Assembly: GCA_964549065.1 (NCBI GenBank) | Contig: CAZJUC010000023.1 | Location: 1 to 24,364 of the forward strand | Origin: Sva-07 sp964549065 | Lineage (GTDB): Bacteria; Actinomycetota; Acidimicrobiia; Acidimicrobiales; Ilumatobacteraceae | DNA length: 24,364 bases | Direction of reading: 5' to 3' | Shown here: positions 1-7,701 of the stretch, one piece after another | Position numbering within the stretch: the stretch's first letter is position 1 | Layout of the letters: each line of letters begins with the position of its first letter | Program-made: the position numbers and the translations under genes | Notes under the pieces: generated by a model | The model's input: the letters and a program-made list of their open reading frames with translations, nothing else | Databases searched by the model: none | Told to the model about the DNA's origin: nothing

Positions 1-2
1 TC

Positions 3-374
3 GACGAGAACTGGTTCCAGGGGCGCATCGCCGACTCCGCCTACGAACTCGAACGAACCTTCAACTCGGGCGAACGGGTGATCGTCGGCGTGTCCGGCTT
101 CACCGAGGGCAACGACGACGACGATCTCGACATCCTGCGCATCTCCAACGCCGACGAAACCAAACAACGCAAGCGCCTCGACACGATCCGCCAGGATCGC
201 GATCAGACCGCCGTCGATGCGGTGCTCACCAAGCTTCGCACCCAAGCCGCCGACCCCGACATCAACCTGATGCCCACCCTCATCGAAGCCTCGACGGCGT
301 ACGCGACCCTCGGCGAGATGATGAGCGCCATGGCCGACGTGTTCGGCCGCCACACCGAAGTCCCCGTGATCTGA
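3..374 (+). CDS. B12-dependent acyl-CoA mutase large (catalytic) subunit, C-terminal fragment
   Basis: This is the 3' end of a gene that starts before the window; frame 3 is open from the first base. The visible 123 residues match the end of the methylmalonyl-CoA mutase large-subunit family (COG1884). Markers are the I-A-D-S-A-Y segment, the S-G-E-R-V-I-V-G-V run, a helix rich in R and D, and the closing L-M-P-T-L-I-E-A and Y-A-T-L-G-E-M. The family rearranges the carbon skeleton of acyl-CoAs using adenosylcobalamin. The protein ends without a cobalamin-binding domain, and that domain is the next gene, 14 bp downstream. This split resembles isobutyryl-CoA or 2-hydroxyisobutyryl-CoA mutases and some methylmalonyl-CoA mutases. 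The residues that set substrate choice lie outside the window, so the exact substrate is unknown. The family call is firm. Confidence 0.88.
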   Translation, partial: DENWFQGRIADSAYELERTFNSGERVIVGVSGFTEGNDDDDLDILRISNADETKQRKRLDTIRQDRDQTAVDAVLTKLRTQAADPDINLMPTLIEASTAYATLGEMMSAMADVFGRHTEVPVI

Positions 375-388
375 GCATCGAGGCCAAC

Positions 389-775
389 ATGAGTGAGCGC
401 ATCCTCGTCGCCAAGGTCGGCCTCGACGGCCACGACCGAGGCATCAAGGTCGTGGCGCGCATCCTGCGCGACGCGGGCTACGAAGTGATCTACACGGGGC
501 TCTTCCAGACCCCTCAGACCGTGGCGTCCGCCGCCGTCGACGAAGACGTCGACGCGATCGGGCTGTCGATGCTGTCCGGAGCACACATGACCCTCGCTCC
601 CCTCGTCGTCGACGAGGTCCGCAAACTCGGCAGCGAGATCCCCGTGATCGTCGGTGGCATCGTGCCCAACCAGGACGTCGAGGCCCTGCGAGCAGCAGGC
701 ATCGCCGCAGTGATCACGCCGGGCGCCAGCGCCGAGCAGGTCGTCGACACCATCCGCGGCGTGCTCAGCGACTGA
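389..775 (+). CDS. B12-binding small subunit of acyl-CoA mutase
   Basis: A 128-residue stand-alone cobalamin-binding subunit (COG2185 type). The D-x-H-x-x-G signature is at residues 13-18 (D13, H15, G18), where His is the lower axial cobalt ligand in this family. It is followed by the S-x-L element (G-L-S-M-L-S-G-A-H) and the V-G-G-I-V-P loop that cradles the nucleotide tail. Length fits IcmB/HcmB-type small subunits. The ATG at 389 has an AGG six bases upstream and lies 14 bp after the large-subunit gene, so the two are almost certainly co-transcribed and form one holoenzyme. By family knowledge it presents B12 to the TIM barrel of the large subunit. Whether the complex is a methylmalonyl-, isobutyryl- or other acyl-CoA mutase cannot be told from this subunit. 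Confidence 0.92.
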   Translation: MSERILVAKVGLDGHDRGIKVVARILRDAGYEVIYTGLFQTPQTVASAAVDEDVDAIGLSMLSGAHMTLAPLVVDEVRKLGSEIPVIVGGIVPNQDVEALRAAGIAAVITPGASAEQVVDTIRGVLSD

Positions 776-813
776 TCCGGTCACACCGGTGTCAGGCACC
801 TGGGTCACCGGAT
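775..813. repeat. Nested inverted repeat (REP-like element or terminator)
   Basis: Outer arms ATCCGGT (775-781) and ACCGGAT (807-813) are perfect complements. Inside, GGTG (788-791) and CACC (797-800) pair around a TCAGG loop, and the two unpaired spacers are each 6 nt, so the structure is symmetric. It starts on the last base of the mutase small-subunit stop codon. There is no T-run, so it may be a repetitive palindrome or a weak terminator. The core GGTGTCAGGCACC resembles short dispersed palindromes seen in other bacteria, but that resemblance is from memory. Confidence 0.45.
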
Positions 814-858
814 TTGAGTCAGGCCGAGTGTCGGCCATACCTTTCGTCGGTGGCACAT

Positions 859-2514
859 GTGGGGAATGGTCAATCACCGGTCGAGTTCGGCCTGGCCGAG
901 GTGCACGAGGCGATCGCAGCCTCTCGCCCCGATGCCGACTGCCTGGTGTTCCGCGATCGCCGCTACTCGTGGGCCGAGATCACCGAACGCACACGACGGC
1001 TGGCCAACCACCTGATCGCTGAGGGCTTGGGCGTGCACACCGAGCGCGGGGATCTCGCAGGTCACGAGAGCGGACAGGATCACCTGGCGATCTACCTCCA
1101 CAACGGCAACGAGTACCTCGAAGCGATGCTCGGAGCGCTCAAGGCCCGGGTGGCGTCGCTGAACGTCAACTACCGCTACGTGGCCGAGGAGCTGCTCTAC
1201 CTGTTGGACGACTCGCAAGCGAGCGCCGTCGTCGTGCACTCGGTGTTCACGCCGACCCTCGCCGAGGTGCTCGATCGACTGCCGAAGCTACGCGTGATCC
1301 TGCAGGTCCCGGACGACTCGGGCCACCCGCTGCTGCCCGGAGCTGTCTGGTACGAGGACGCGCTCGCCGCAGCTTCACCGGCACGACCGCACGTCGAGTG
1401 GAGCCCCGACGACCTCTACATGCTCTACACCGGCGGCACCACGGGCATGCCCAAGGGCGTGATGTGGCGTAACGGCGACGCCATGGTCGAGTGCTTCGGC
1501 GGCTCGAAGACCGCGGCGTCGGTCGACGAGTTCGTCGCCGAGGCCAACACCGGGCTGCAGGCCCTGCTCGCTCCCCCGTTCATGCACGGCGCCGGACACT
1601 GGATGAGCTTTCGCACCTGGCTCGGCGGGGGCACCGTGTTCGTGCAGTCCGTTCCCGAACGGCTCGACCCGGTCGACATCTGGTCGATGGTCGAACGAGA
1701 ACGCATCAACTTCCTGCTGATCGTGGGCGATGCGTTCGCTCGACCACTGCTCGACGAACTGCACGAGCCGACGGCCGGACGCCCGTATGACCTCTCGTCG
1801 CTGACGGTGGTGTTGTCGGGCGGCGCGCCGCTCAGCGCGAACCTCAAGGATGAATTCCTCTCACACCTGCCCACGCTCATGATCGTCGACGGTCTCGGCT
1901 CGTCAGAGGCCGGCGGCCAGGTGTCGCAGGTGTCCACGGGCGGCGGTGCGACGACAGGGACATTCGAGATCACCCCGGGCAACGTCGTGTTGTCGGCCGA
2001 CCTCGACCGGGTGCTCGCCGCCGACGACCCCGAGATCGGCTGGTTGGCCAAGACCGGCCGACTCGCCCTCGGCTACCTCGGCGACCCGGACAAGACAGCG
2101 CGCACCTATCCCGTCGTCGAAGGCGTGCGTTACGCCATTCCGGGTGATCGCGCCCGGCTGCTGGACGGCAACATCGTCGAGCTCCACGGACGCGACTCGG
2201 TCACCATCAACTCCGGTGGCGAGAAGATCTTCGCCGAAGAGGTCGAAGCAGCGATCAAGTCGCACCCGGGCGTGTACGACTGCATCGTCGCCGGCCGCCC
2301 CAGCGAGCGGTGGGGCAACGAGGTGGTTGCGATCGTGCGCATCCGGCGTGGGCACACCGTCGACGACGAAGCGCTCCGTGCAGCCGCCGCTCGGCACATC
2401 GCCCGCTACAAGCTGCCCAAGGAGATCCGCTACGTCGACGAGATCGTGCGGTCGCCGAGCGGCAAGGCCGACTACCGGTGGGCCAAGCAGGTTGCCGCCG
2501 AGCCCGTAACCTGA
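859..2514 (+). CDS. Acyl-CoA synthetase (AMP-forming, FadD-like)
   Basis: An ANL-superfamily adenylate-forming enzyme of about 551 residues, expected to activate a carboxylic acid to its acyl-AMP and then acyl-CoA in the cytoplasm. Visible signatures: the P-loop T-G-G-T-T-G-M-P-K-G near residue 190, the G-L-G-S-S-E-A-G-G motif, the hinge region G-R-D-S-V-T-I-N-S-G-G-E-K-I, and the C-terminal S-G-K-A-D-Y with the catalytic Lys near 536. The N-terminal pattern (N-G-N-E-Y-L-E-A-M-L, N-V-N-Y-R-Y) matches actinobacterial fatty/steroid acyl-CoA ligases, but the substrate is not predictable. The start is uncertain: TTG 814 directly abuts the inverted repeat, GTG 850 and GTG 859 are alternatives, and none has a clear Shine-Dalgarno. 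I chose 859 because homologues begin shortly before the E-F-G-L-A-E-V-H-E segment. Its stop is 5 bp before menG, so it may be the promoter-proximal partner of the men genes. Confidence 0.85.
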   Translation: MGNGQSPVEFGLAEVHEAIAASRPDADCLVFRDRRYSWAEITERTRRLANHLIAEGLGVHTERGDLAGHESGQDHLAIYLHNGNEYLEAMLGALKARVASLNVNYRYVAEELLYLLDDSQASAVVVHSVFTPTLAEVLDRLPKLRVILQVPDDSGHPLLPGAVWYEDALAAASPARPHVEWSPDDLYMLYTGGTTGMPKGVMWRNGDAMVECFGGSKTAASVDEFVAEANTGLQALLAPPFMHGAGHWMSFRTWLGGGTVFVQSVPERLDPVDIWSMVERERINFLLIVGDAFARPLLDELHEPTAGRPYDLSSLTVVLSGGAPLSANLKDEFLSHLPTLMIVDGLGSSEAGGQVSQVSTGGGATTGTFEITPGNVVLSADLDRVLAADDPEIGWLAKTGRLALGYLGDPDKTARTYPVVEGVRYAIPGDRARLLDGNIVELHGRDSVTINSGGEKIFAEEVEAAIKSHPGVYDCIVAGRPSERWGNEVVAIVRIRRGHTVDDEALRAAAARHIARYKLPKEIRYVDEIVRSPSGKADYRWAKQVAAEPVT

Positions 2515-2519
2515 GCCAG

Positions 2520-3242
2520 GTGACCGATCCGGCAGCGACACGCCCCTCCTGGGACACCGACGAACTCCCCCAGGGCGACGAGAAGGTCGCCGCCGTCCAG
2601 GGGATGTTCGATGCGATCGCCCCGAAGTACGACCGCCTCAACCGCATCATCTCGTTCCGCCTCGACGTTCGATGGCGCAAGCGGACGGTGCGCGACCTCG
2701 CGCTCCCCGCCGGCAGCGTGGTGCTCGACCTCGCGAGCGGCACGGGTGACCTGTGCATCGACCTCGCCGCCGAGGGTGTCCGCCCGATCTCGATGGACCT
2801 GAGCTTCGGGATGTTGAGTGCCGATCGGTCGGGGGCACCGAGAGTCCAGACCGACATCTTGCGTCTGCCCGTGCCCGATGCGTCCGTCGACGGAGTCACG
2901 TGCGGGTTCGCACTGCGGAACCTGCTCGATCTGCCCACCTTCTTCACCGAATTGGGCAGGGCGGTACGACCTGGCGGCCGCATCGCACTGCTCGACGTCA
3001 GTGTGCCCAGCAACGCCGTCGTGCGGCGGGGCAACGACATCTACTTCGGCAAGATCGTCCCACGCATCGGGGCGCTGCTGTCCGACGGCGCCGCCTACCG
3101 CTACCTCCCGAAGAGCGTCGCCTACCTGCCGTCGCCCGACGAGATGCTGGGGTCGTTGCGCAGCGCCGGGTTCGGCGACGCCCAGCATGCCCAACTCTCG
3201 GGCGGACTGACCCAGTTGCTGGTCGCCACTCGAGATCGATGA
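2520..3242 (+). CDS. menG: Demethylmenaquinone methyltransferase (UbiE/MenG family)
   Basis: A class I SAM methyltransferase of 240 residues that performs the last step of menaquinone synthesis, C-methylation of demethylmenaquinone at the membrane. The SAM motif I V-L-D-L-A-S-G-T-G-D-L is at about residue 68. UbiE hallmarks follow: F-D-A-I-A-P-K-Y-D-R-L-N near the N-terminus, G-F-A-L-R-N-L in the middle, Y-R-Y-L-P-K-S-V and the G-G-L-T-Q-L-L-V-A-T-R tail. GTG 2520 gives the family length, although the frame stays open further upstream inside the synthetase gene. It lies 5 bp after the acyl-CoA synthetase stop, and its TGA overlaps the menF ATG, which implies translational coupling. The paralogous ubiquinone role is unlikely given the surrounding men genes. 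Confidence 0.93.
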   Translation: MTDPAATRPSWDTDELPQGDEKVAAVQGMFDAIAPKYDRLNRIISFRLDVRWRKRTVRDLALPAGSVVLDLASGTGDLCIDLAAEGVRPISMDLSFGMLSADRSGAPRVQTDILRLPVPDASVDGVTCGFALRNLLDLPTFFTELGRAVRPGGRIALLDVSVPSNAVVRRGNDIYFGKIVPRIGALLSDGAAYRYLPKSVAYLPSPDEMLGSLRSAGFGDAQHAQLSGGLTQLLVATRDR

Positions 3243-4450
3243 AGGCGGTCACGCGCCCGCTGTCGGACTACGTCGACCGTCCGGTCGACCTCAACGACAT
3301 CGCCGGCGGCGACGGGGTGCTGTTCGTGCGCAACGCCGTCGGCATCGCCGGTCGCGGACTCGCCGCAACGGTCGCCGTCGACGACGCGGTCGACTTCCTT
3401 GCGAGCATCGATCACGACTCGACCGTGCCGGGGTGCGGCCCGGTCGCCGTCGGATCCGTCCCGTTCGTCCCCGGCGCCACGGCACGGCTCGTCGTCCCGA
3501 GGGTGCTGTTCCGCAAGAGCCCCGACGGCACCACCACCGTCACGACCGTCGACGACGACACTGACGATGTCGCCGACCACGTCCGCGCGGCGCTCGAGCA
3601 TCGCGAACCATCGGCTCCGAGCGCTGCGAACTGGTCGATCGAACCCGCCGTCGACGTCGATGACTACCTGGCCGCAGTGGCTGCGGCTCGCGACGCCGTG
3701 CGCAACGGCGAACTGACCAAGGCGGTCATCGCGCGGCCGATCACGGTGCGATCGAGCGAGCCCATCGACGTCCACGCCGTGTTGCGGCGGTTGCGGGCGT
3801 CGTTCGGATCGAGCTACCGCTACTCGATCGACGGATTCATCGGTGCATCACCCGAGTTGCTCGTCGAGGTCGACGGGCCCATCGTGCGTTCGCATCCGCT
3901 GGCCGGCACCGCCCCGCGAACCGGCGACGTCGACAACGATGCCCGCATCGCTGCCGAACTCGTCGAGAGCACCAAGGACCAGATCGAACACCGTGTGGTG
4001 ATCGACGTCGTCCACGACACACTGCTGCCCTGGGCCAGCTACCTCGACTGGGAGCCGGAGCCGTCGATCGTCACCGTCGCCAACGTGCAGCATCTCGGCA
4101 CCCGCATGGAGGGCATGCTCTCGCAGCCGGGCCCCACCGTGGTCGAACTGGTGCGAGCCCTGTCGCCGACGCCGGCGCTCGGCGGACACCCCCGCGACGA
4201 GGCGATCGAACTGATCGAGCGGGTCGAAGGCTTCGAACGTGGCCCCTACGGTGGCGCGGTGGGCTGGGTCGACGCCGGTGGCAACGGCACGTGGGCCGTT
4301 GCCATCCGTTGCGCGGAGCTGTCCGACGACCGCCACTCGGCGCGCCTCGTCGCCGGTGGCGGCATCGTGGCCGACAGCGACCCGCAGACCGAACTCGCCG
4401 AGACGCAGGCCAAGTTCCAGGCGATGCTCAGCGCCATCGTGCGGCCCTGA
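3239..4450 (+). CDS. menF: Isochorismate synthase
   Basis: A chorismate-utilising enzyme of 403 residues that converts chorismate to isochorismate, the committed entry to menaquinone. Visible family motifs: G-A-S-P-E-L-L-V near 202, H-P-L-A-G-T-A-P-R, S-T-K-D-Q-I-E-H-R near 244, P-T-P-A-L-G-G-H-P, R-G-P-Y-G-G-A-V-G-W, and A-G-G-G-I-V-A-D-S-D-P near 372. The last includes acidic residues of the Mg-binding region. The A-G-T-A-P-R and alanine/leucine pattern fits isochorismate synthases rather than anthranilate or aminodeoxychorismate synthases. The ATG overlaps the menG stop (ATGA), so they are coupled. The N-terminal third is poorly conserved, as is usual. A siderophore-type (DhbC/EntC) role is conceivable by family, but the men neighbours make MenF the natural call. 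Confidence 0.92.
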   Translation: MKAVTRPLSDYVDRPVDLNDIAGGDGVLFVRNAVGIAGRGLAATVAVDDAVDFLASIDHDSTVPGCGPVAVGSVPFVPGATARLVVPRVLFRKSPDGTTTVTTVDDDTDDVADHVRAALEHREPSAPSAANWSIEPAVDVDDYLAAVAAARDAVRNGELTKAVIARPITVRSSEPIDVHAVLRRLRASFGSSYRYSIDGFIGASPELLVEVDGPIVRSHPLAGTAPRTGDVDNDARIAAELVESTKDQIEHRVVIDVVHDTLLPWASYLDWEPEPSIVTVANVQHLGTRMEGMLSQPGPTVVELVRALSPTPALGGHPRDEAIELIERVEGFERGPYGGAVGWVDAGGNGTWAVAIRCAELSDDRHSARLVAGGGIVADSDPQTELAETQAKFQAMLSAIVRP

Positions 4451-4464
4451 GCGCGGCGCAGCGC

Positions 4465-4486
4465 AGCGCGACAGGACGTCCGCGCT
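4465..4486. terminator. Weak inverted repeat between convergent menF and menD
   Basis: AGCGCG (4465-4470) can pair with CGCGCT (4481-4486) across a 10-nt loop in the 54-bp gap between the two converging genes. There is no T-run on either strand, so a termination role is only suggested by position. Confidence 0.25.
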
Positions 4487-4504
4487 CCTTGACTCGACCC
4501 GCCC

Positions 4505-6169
4505 TCAACGGTCATCGATCGCAGCGGTGACCGCCGCGTGGAGTGTGGCGTGGACCTTCACGTTGTGACGCCGGTCGGTCGGCACGCGGCACACCCACGG
4601 GCCAGGTCGGGCGAGCTGCTCGACGAGTTCGTCGGCGGCCTGCACCGTCCGGGTGTCGAGGCCGTACGACGCAGCGAGCGCGACGACGTCGACACCGAGG
4701 GGCGTGCCGAAGAGCTGCTCGAACCGATCGTCCGACAAGGCGGCCGCCTGCGGCAGGAACGAGAAGATGCCACCACCGTCGTTGTCGACGACCACGACGC
4801 GCAGGTCGGCGTCACGGTGCTCGAGGCCCACCAGGGCGTTGCTGTCGTGCACGAAGGCGAGGTCGCCCAGCAGGACGAACGTCGTGCCGCCCGCGAGCGC
4901 CCGGCCGAGCGCAGTGCCCAGCACACCATCGATGCCATTTGCGCCGCGGTTGGCGTGGGCGCGTGCGCTGCTCCCGCCGAACCACTCGAGATCGCGGACC
5001 GGCATCGACGACGCGACCACGAGGTCGGCATCGGCCGGAACCGTGTCGGCGACGGTTCTGGCCACGCCCGGTTCGGTCAACTCGTCGAATCGGCCGAGAC
5101 TCTCGATGATCGCAGCGTCGGCCGTTCGGTCGGCTGCGGTCCACGACTCGTGCCACGGTGTGGTCCCGTCGGAGGCGGACGGCGCCGCGGCCAGCAGATC
5201 GTCGATCGAGACGACCGCAGAGACGTTGTGGTCGGGGTCGATCACGCCGGGGCCACCGACCTGGACGAGGATCGCGCCGGCATCGGTGGCTCGCTTGGTC
5301 CACTGGGCGAGGACCTTCGAAGCCGCAGGACGCCCCACCCTCACGATGACGTCGGGCAGGTGGTCGGCAGCGAACCGGTCGTTGCGCAGCACGGCATCGG
5401 CAGTCGAGATCGATCCGGGCAGGTCGCGCAGCTGCGAGATGGGGTCCGCGATCACCGGCCAGCAGGTTCGTTCCGACAACGTCGACAGCGTGTTCCGGTC
5501 CAGCCCGTGGCGACCGCCGGCGAGGATCAGGCCGCGCCGGGTCGACAGGGCCACGCCCGGATCAGCGAGTCGAGCAGCAGCCGGCGCCGCCGGTCCGCCG
5601 GCAACGCGCGCCGGAAGCTCGCCCGGGACACCGAGCAACGGCTCGCGGAACGCCAGGTTCAGCTGCACCGGGCCCGAGATGGCGTGTCTGTGCGCGTCCA
5701 CCGCCAGCTCTCTCCAGAGCGATCGCTCGCCGTCATCGGGAACACCGGGGTCGCGCGACCACACGACGTGGCGACCGAACAGGTCGACCTGGTCGATGGT
5801 CTGGGGCGCACCGACTCCCCGGAGCTCCTCGGGGCGATCTGCAGTGAGCACGATCATCGGGACCTCGGAGAGCCCGGCTTCGACCACCGCAGGATAGAAA
5901 TTGGCCGCCGCCGTGCCGCTGGTACAGAGCAGCAGCGCCGGATCACCGTCGAGCGCCAGCCCGAGCGCCACGAAGCCCGCCGATCGCTCGTCGTGCACCA
6001 CGTGCACTCGCATCTCGTGGCGATCGGTGAGCGCCAGCGCCATCGGCGTCGAGCGCGATCCCGGAGCGACCACCGCGTGGCGCACACCGAGTGCGAGCCA
6101 TTCGTCGACGAGCGTCGCACAGAACGTCGCCTGGACGTCCTCGGGGCGTGGATCTGCGGCGCCGACCAT
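4505..6169 (-). CDS. menD: SEPHCHC synthase (MenD)
   Basis: A thiamine-diphosphate enzyme of 554 residues that joins isochorismate and 2-oxoglutarate to give SEPHCHC, the second step of menaquinone synthesis. The N-terminal pyrimidine-binding domain has A-P-G-S-R-S-T-P at 35-42, and H-D-E-R with Glu61 in the position of the cofactor-activating glutamate. T-S-G-T-A-A-A-N-F follows. The C-terminal domain has the diphosphate/Mg motif G-D-L-A-F-V-H-D-S-N-A-L, followed by D-N-D-G-G-G-I-F-S-F-L-P-Q, a hallmark of MenD among ThDP enzymes. ATG 6169 was chosen over a further 20-codon upstream extension, which would run into the divergent gene. A TATCGT box lies 9 nt upstream of this ATG. It converges on menF. 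Confidence 0.95.
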   Translation of the reverse strand: MVGAADPRPEDVQATFCATLVDEWLALGVRHAVVAPGSRSTPMALALTDRHEMRVHVVHDERSAGFVALGLALDGDPALLLCTSGTAAANFYPAVVEAGLSEVPMIVLTADRPEELRGVGAPQTIDQVDLFGRHVVWSRDPGVPDDGERSLWRELAVDAHRHAISGPVQLNLAFREPLLGVPGELPARVAGGPAAPAAARLADPGVALSTRRGLILAGGRHGLDRNTLSTLSERTCWPVIADPISQLRDLPGSISTADAVLRNDRFAADHLPDVIVRVGRPAASKVLAQWTKRATDAGAILVQVGGPGVIDPDHNVSAVVSIDDLLAAAPSASDGTTPWHESWTAADRTADAAIIESLGRFDELTEPGVARTVADTVPADADLVVASSMPVRDLEWFGGSSARAHANRGANGIDGVLGTALGRALAGGTTFVLLGDLAFVHDSNALVGLEHRDADLRVVVVDNDGGGIFSFLPQAAALSDDRFEQLFGTPLGVDVVALAASYGLDTRTVQAADELVEQLARPGPWVCRVPTDRRHNVKVHATLHAAVTAAIDDR

Positions 6170-6204
6170 TGTCGACAGACGATAGGCGCATACCGTGTCG
6201 AACA
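6169..6204. promoter_or_regulatory. Compact divergent promoter region, probably leaderless on both sides
   Basis: Only 34 bp separate the menD ATG (6169, minus) and the DsbA-like ATG (6204, plus), and neither has a Shine-Dalgarno. On the plus strand TTGTCG (6169-6174), a 16-nt spacer and TACCGT (6191-6196) lie exactly 7 nt before ATG 6204. On the minus strand TATCGT (6184-6179) ends 9 nt before ATG 6169. Both fit the actinobacterial TANNNT-N7 arrangement that yields leaderless transcripts. Assigned by eye only. Confidence 0.4.
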
Positions 6205-6920
6205 TGACGGTGATCTCGAACCAGGACACGCAGCGGCCGACGGTGACCGTCGAGGTGTGGTCCGACGTGGTGTGTCCGTGGTGCTACATCGGCAAGCGCA
6301 AGTTCGCGTCAGGGCTCGAGCAGGTCGAGGCGGAACTGGCCGACGCGGGCGTCGACGTCGATTTCGACGTGTCCTATCACCCGTACCAGCTCGATCCCAC
6401 CGCTGCACCGGACGAGGCCGGCCCGGTGCTCGATGCCTACGCGAAGAAGTTCGGTGGCCCACAGCGCGCGGCGGCGATCATCGCCAACGTGTCCGAACGC
6501 GCCGCCGACGTCGGCCTCGAATTCCGGATGGACCGGGCCCTGCGGGCCAACACGCTGCTCGCCCACCGTCTGATCTGGTTGGCGGGCCGACCGGACTCAC
6601 CCGTCGCCCAGGACGCGATGAAGGAGCGGTTGTTGCGGGCCTACTTCCACGACGGTCAGAACATCGGCGACCCGGACGTGCTCGCCGACTGTGCCGCCGA
6701 GGTGGGCTTCGACCACGACGAGGTGTCCGAGTTCCTGTCGTCCGGGCGCGGCACCGACGAAGTCCGCGCCGAGCTCGACGTCGCCCACGACAACGGCATC
6801 ACCGCGGTACCGACCTACGTCGTCAACGGTCGGTGGGCAATCCCGGGTGCGCAGGAGCCCGAGACGTTCGCCCAGGTGCTCCGCAAGATGGCCGACCAGG
6901 CGGTCGCCGAGCAGACCTGA
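6204..6920 (+). CDS. DsbA-family oxidoreductase (FrnE-like)
   Basis: A 238-residue thioredoxin-fold protein with the DsbA helical insertion. The redox motif C24-P-W-C27 sits after the first strand (V-E-V-W-S-D-V-V-C-P-W-C-Y-I-G), and the cis-proline loop A-V-P-T-Y-V is near the C-terminus. I see no signal peptide, which fits the cytoplasmic FrnE / 2-hydroxychromene-2-carboxylate-isomerase-like branch rather than periplasmic DsbA. FrnE proteins are reported as dithiol oxidoreductases, with some linked to polyketide steps or oxidative stress, but the substrate here is unknown. ATG 6204 is preferred to GTG 6195 because a TACCGT box sits 7 nt before it. The stop overlaps the menH start by 1 base (TGATG), so it is coupled to a menaquinone gene. 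A direct role in quinone synthesis is not established. Confidence 0.88.
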   Translation: MTVISNQDTQRPTVTVEVWSDVVCPWCYIGKRKFASGLEQVEAELADAGVDVDFDVSYHPYQLDPTAAPDEAGPVLDAYAKKFGGPQRAAAIIANVSERAADVGLEFRMDRALRANTLLAHRLIWLAGRPDSPVAQDAMKERLLRAYFHDGQNIGDPDVLADCAAEVGFDHDEVSEFLSSGRGTDEVRAELDVAHDNGITAVPTYVVNGRWAIPGAQEPETFAQVLRKMADQAVAEQT

Positions 6921-7681
6921 TGCCTCACGAGATCGTCGACGGGTCGAGCCGCTTCGTCCTCGCCCACGGCTTCACGCAGACCGCCAGGTCGTGGGAACCG
7001 TTCGAGCGGACGCTCCGGGCGCGTCTGCCCGGAACGGAGACCCTCGCCGTCGATCTGCCGGGTCACGGCGACGCGGCTCCCCCGGCCGACAGCGACCTGT
7101 GGGCCAGCGCCGACCGACTCTGCCGGGTCGGAGGCATCGGGACCTACGTCGGCTATTCGATGGGCGGACGCACCGCTCTCCATGCCGTGCTGTCACACCC
7201 CGGCACGGTCGAGCGCCTGGTGCTGATCGGCGCCACGGCCGGGATCGACGACCCCGCCGAGCGTGCAGCACGACGTGATGCCGACGCTCTCCTCGCCGTC
7301 CACATCGAAGACGTCGGCGTCCCCACGTTCGTCGACGAGTGGCTCGCCAACCCACTGTTCGCCGGCCTGACCGAAGCAACCGCCCAGCGCGCCGACCGTG
7401 TCCGCAACAGCGCCGCCGGGCTCGCAGCAAGCCTCCGGGCGACCGGAACCGGCTCGCAGACACCGCTCTGGGCCCGCCTCGGCGAGATCGTGTGCCCAAC
7501 ACTCGTGCTGGTCGGCGAGTACGACACGAAGTTCACCGAACTCGGGCGGCGTCTGGTCGACGGCATCGTCGATGCCGAGCTCGTGGTCATCCCAGCTGCA
7601 GGCCACAGCGTCCATCTCGAACGGCCCGACGCGACCGTGAACGCCATCGCCGACTGGCTCGACGGACCGACGCGGGTCTGA
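6920..7681 (+). CDS. menH: SHCHC synthase-like alpha/beta hydrolase (MenH)
   Basis: An alpha/beta-hydrolase fold protein of 253 residues. MenH removes pyruvate from SEPHCHC to give SHCHC, the third menaquinone step. The nucleophile elbow is G78-Y-S80-M-G-G-R, the MenH form with Arg after the Gly pair. Asp202 (L-V-G-E-Y-D) and His229 (A-G-H-S-V-H) complete a Ser-Asp-His triad. The A-H-G-F-T-Q oxyanion loop and D-L-P-G-H-G are also family-typical, as is L-I-G-A-T-A-G-I after the elbow. The ATG at 6920 overlaps the upstream stop by one base. Similar hydrolases do other jobs, so the call rests on the G-Y-S-M-G-G-R form together with the men neighbourhood. Confidence 0.85.
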   Translation: MPHEIVDGSSRFVLAHGFTQTARSWEPFERTLRARLPGTETLAVDLPGHGDAAPPADSDLWASADRLCRVGGIGTYVGYSMGGRTALHAVLSHPGTVERLVLIGATAGIDDPAERAARRDADALLAVHIEDVGVPTFVDEWLANPLFAGLTEATAQRADRVRNSAAGLAASLRATGTGSQTPLWARLGEIVCPTLVLVGEYDTKFTELGRRLVDGIVDAELVVIPAAGHSVHLERPDATVNAIADWLDGPTRV

Positions 7682-7701
7682 CCGGTGTCGGCCGACCTGG
7701 T

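Noticed and set aside
203..877. Minus-strand 224-codon frame opposite the mutase genes
   Set aside because: Antisense to two genes with clear family motifs, and it ends inside the inverted repeat.
4538..6919. A very long plus-strand open frame running over menD and the DsbA-like gene into menH
   Set aside because: It is antisense to menD and out of frame with the DsbA-like gene. It is Arg/His-rich, low in recognisable motifs, and arises from the high GC. Only its last part (from 6920) is a real gene, menH.
7682..7701. 10-bp palindrome GTCGGCCGAC between menH and menA stops
   Set aside because: Too short, with no loop or T-run; expected by chance at this GC content.
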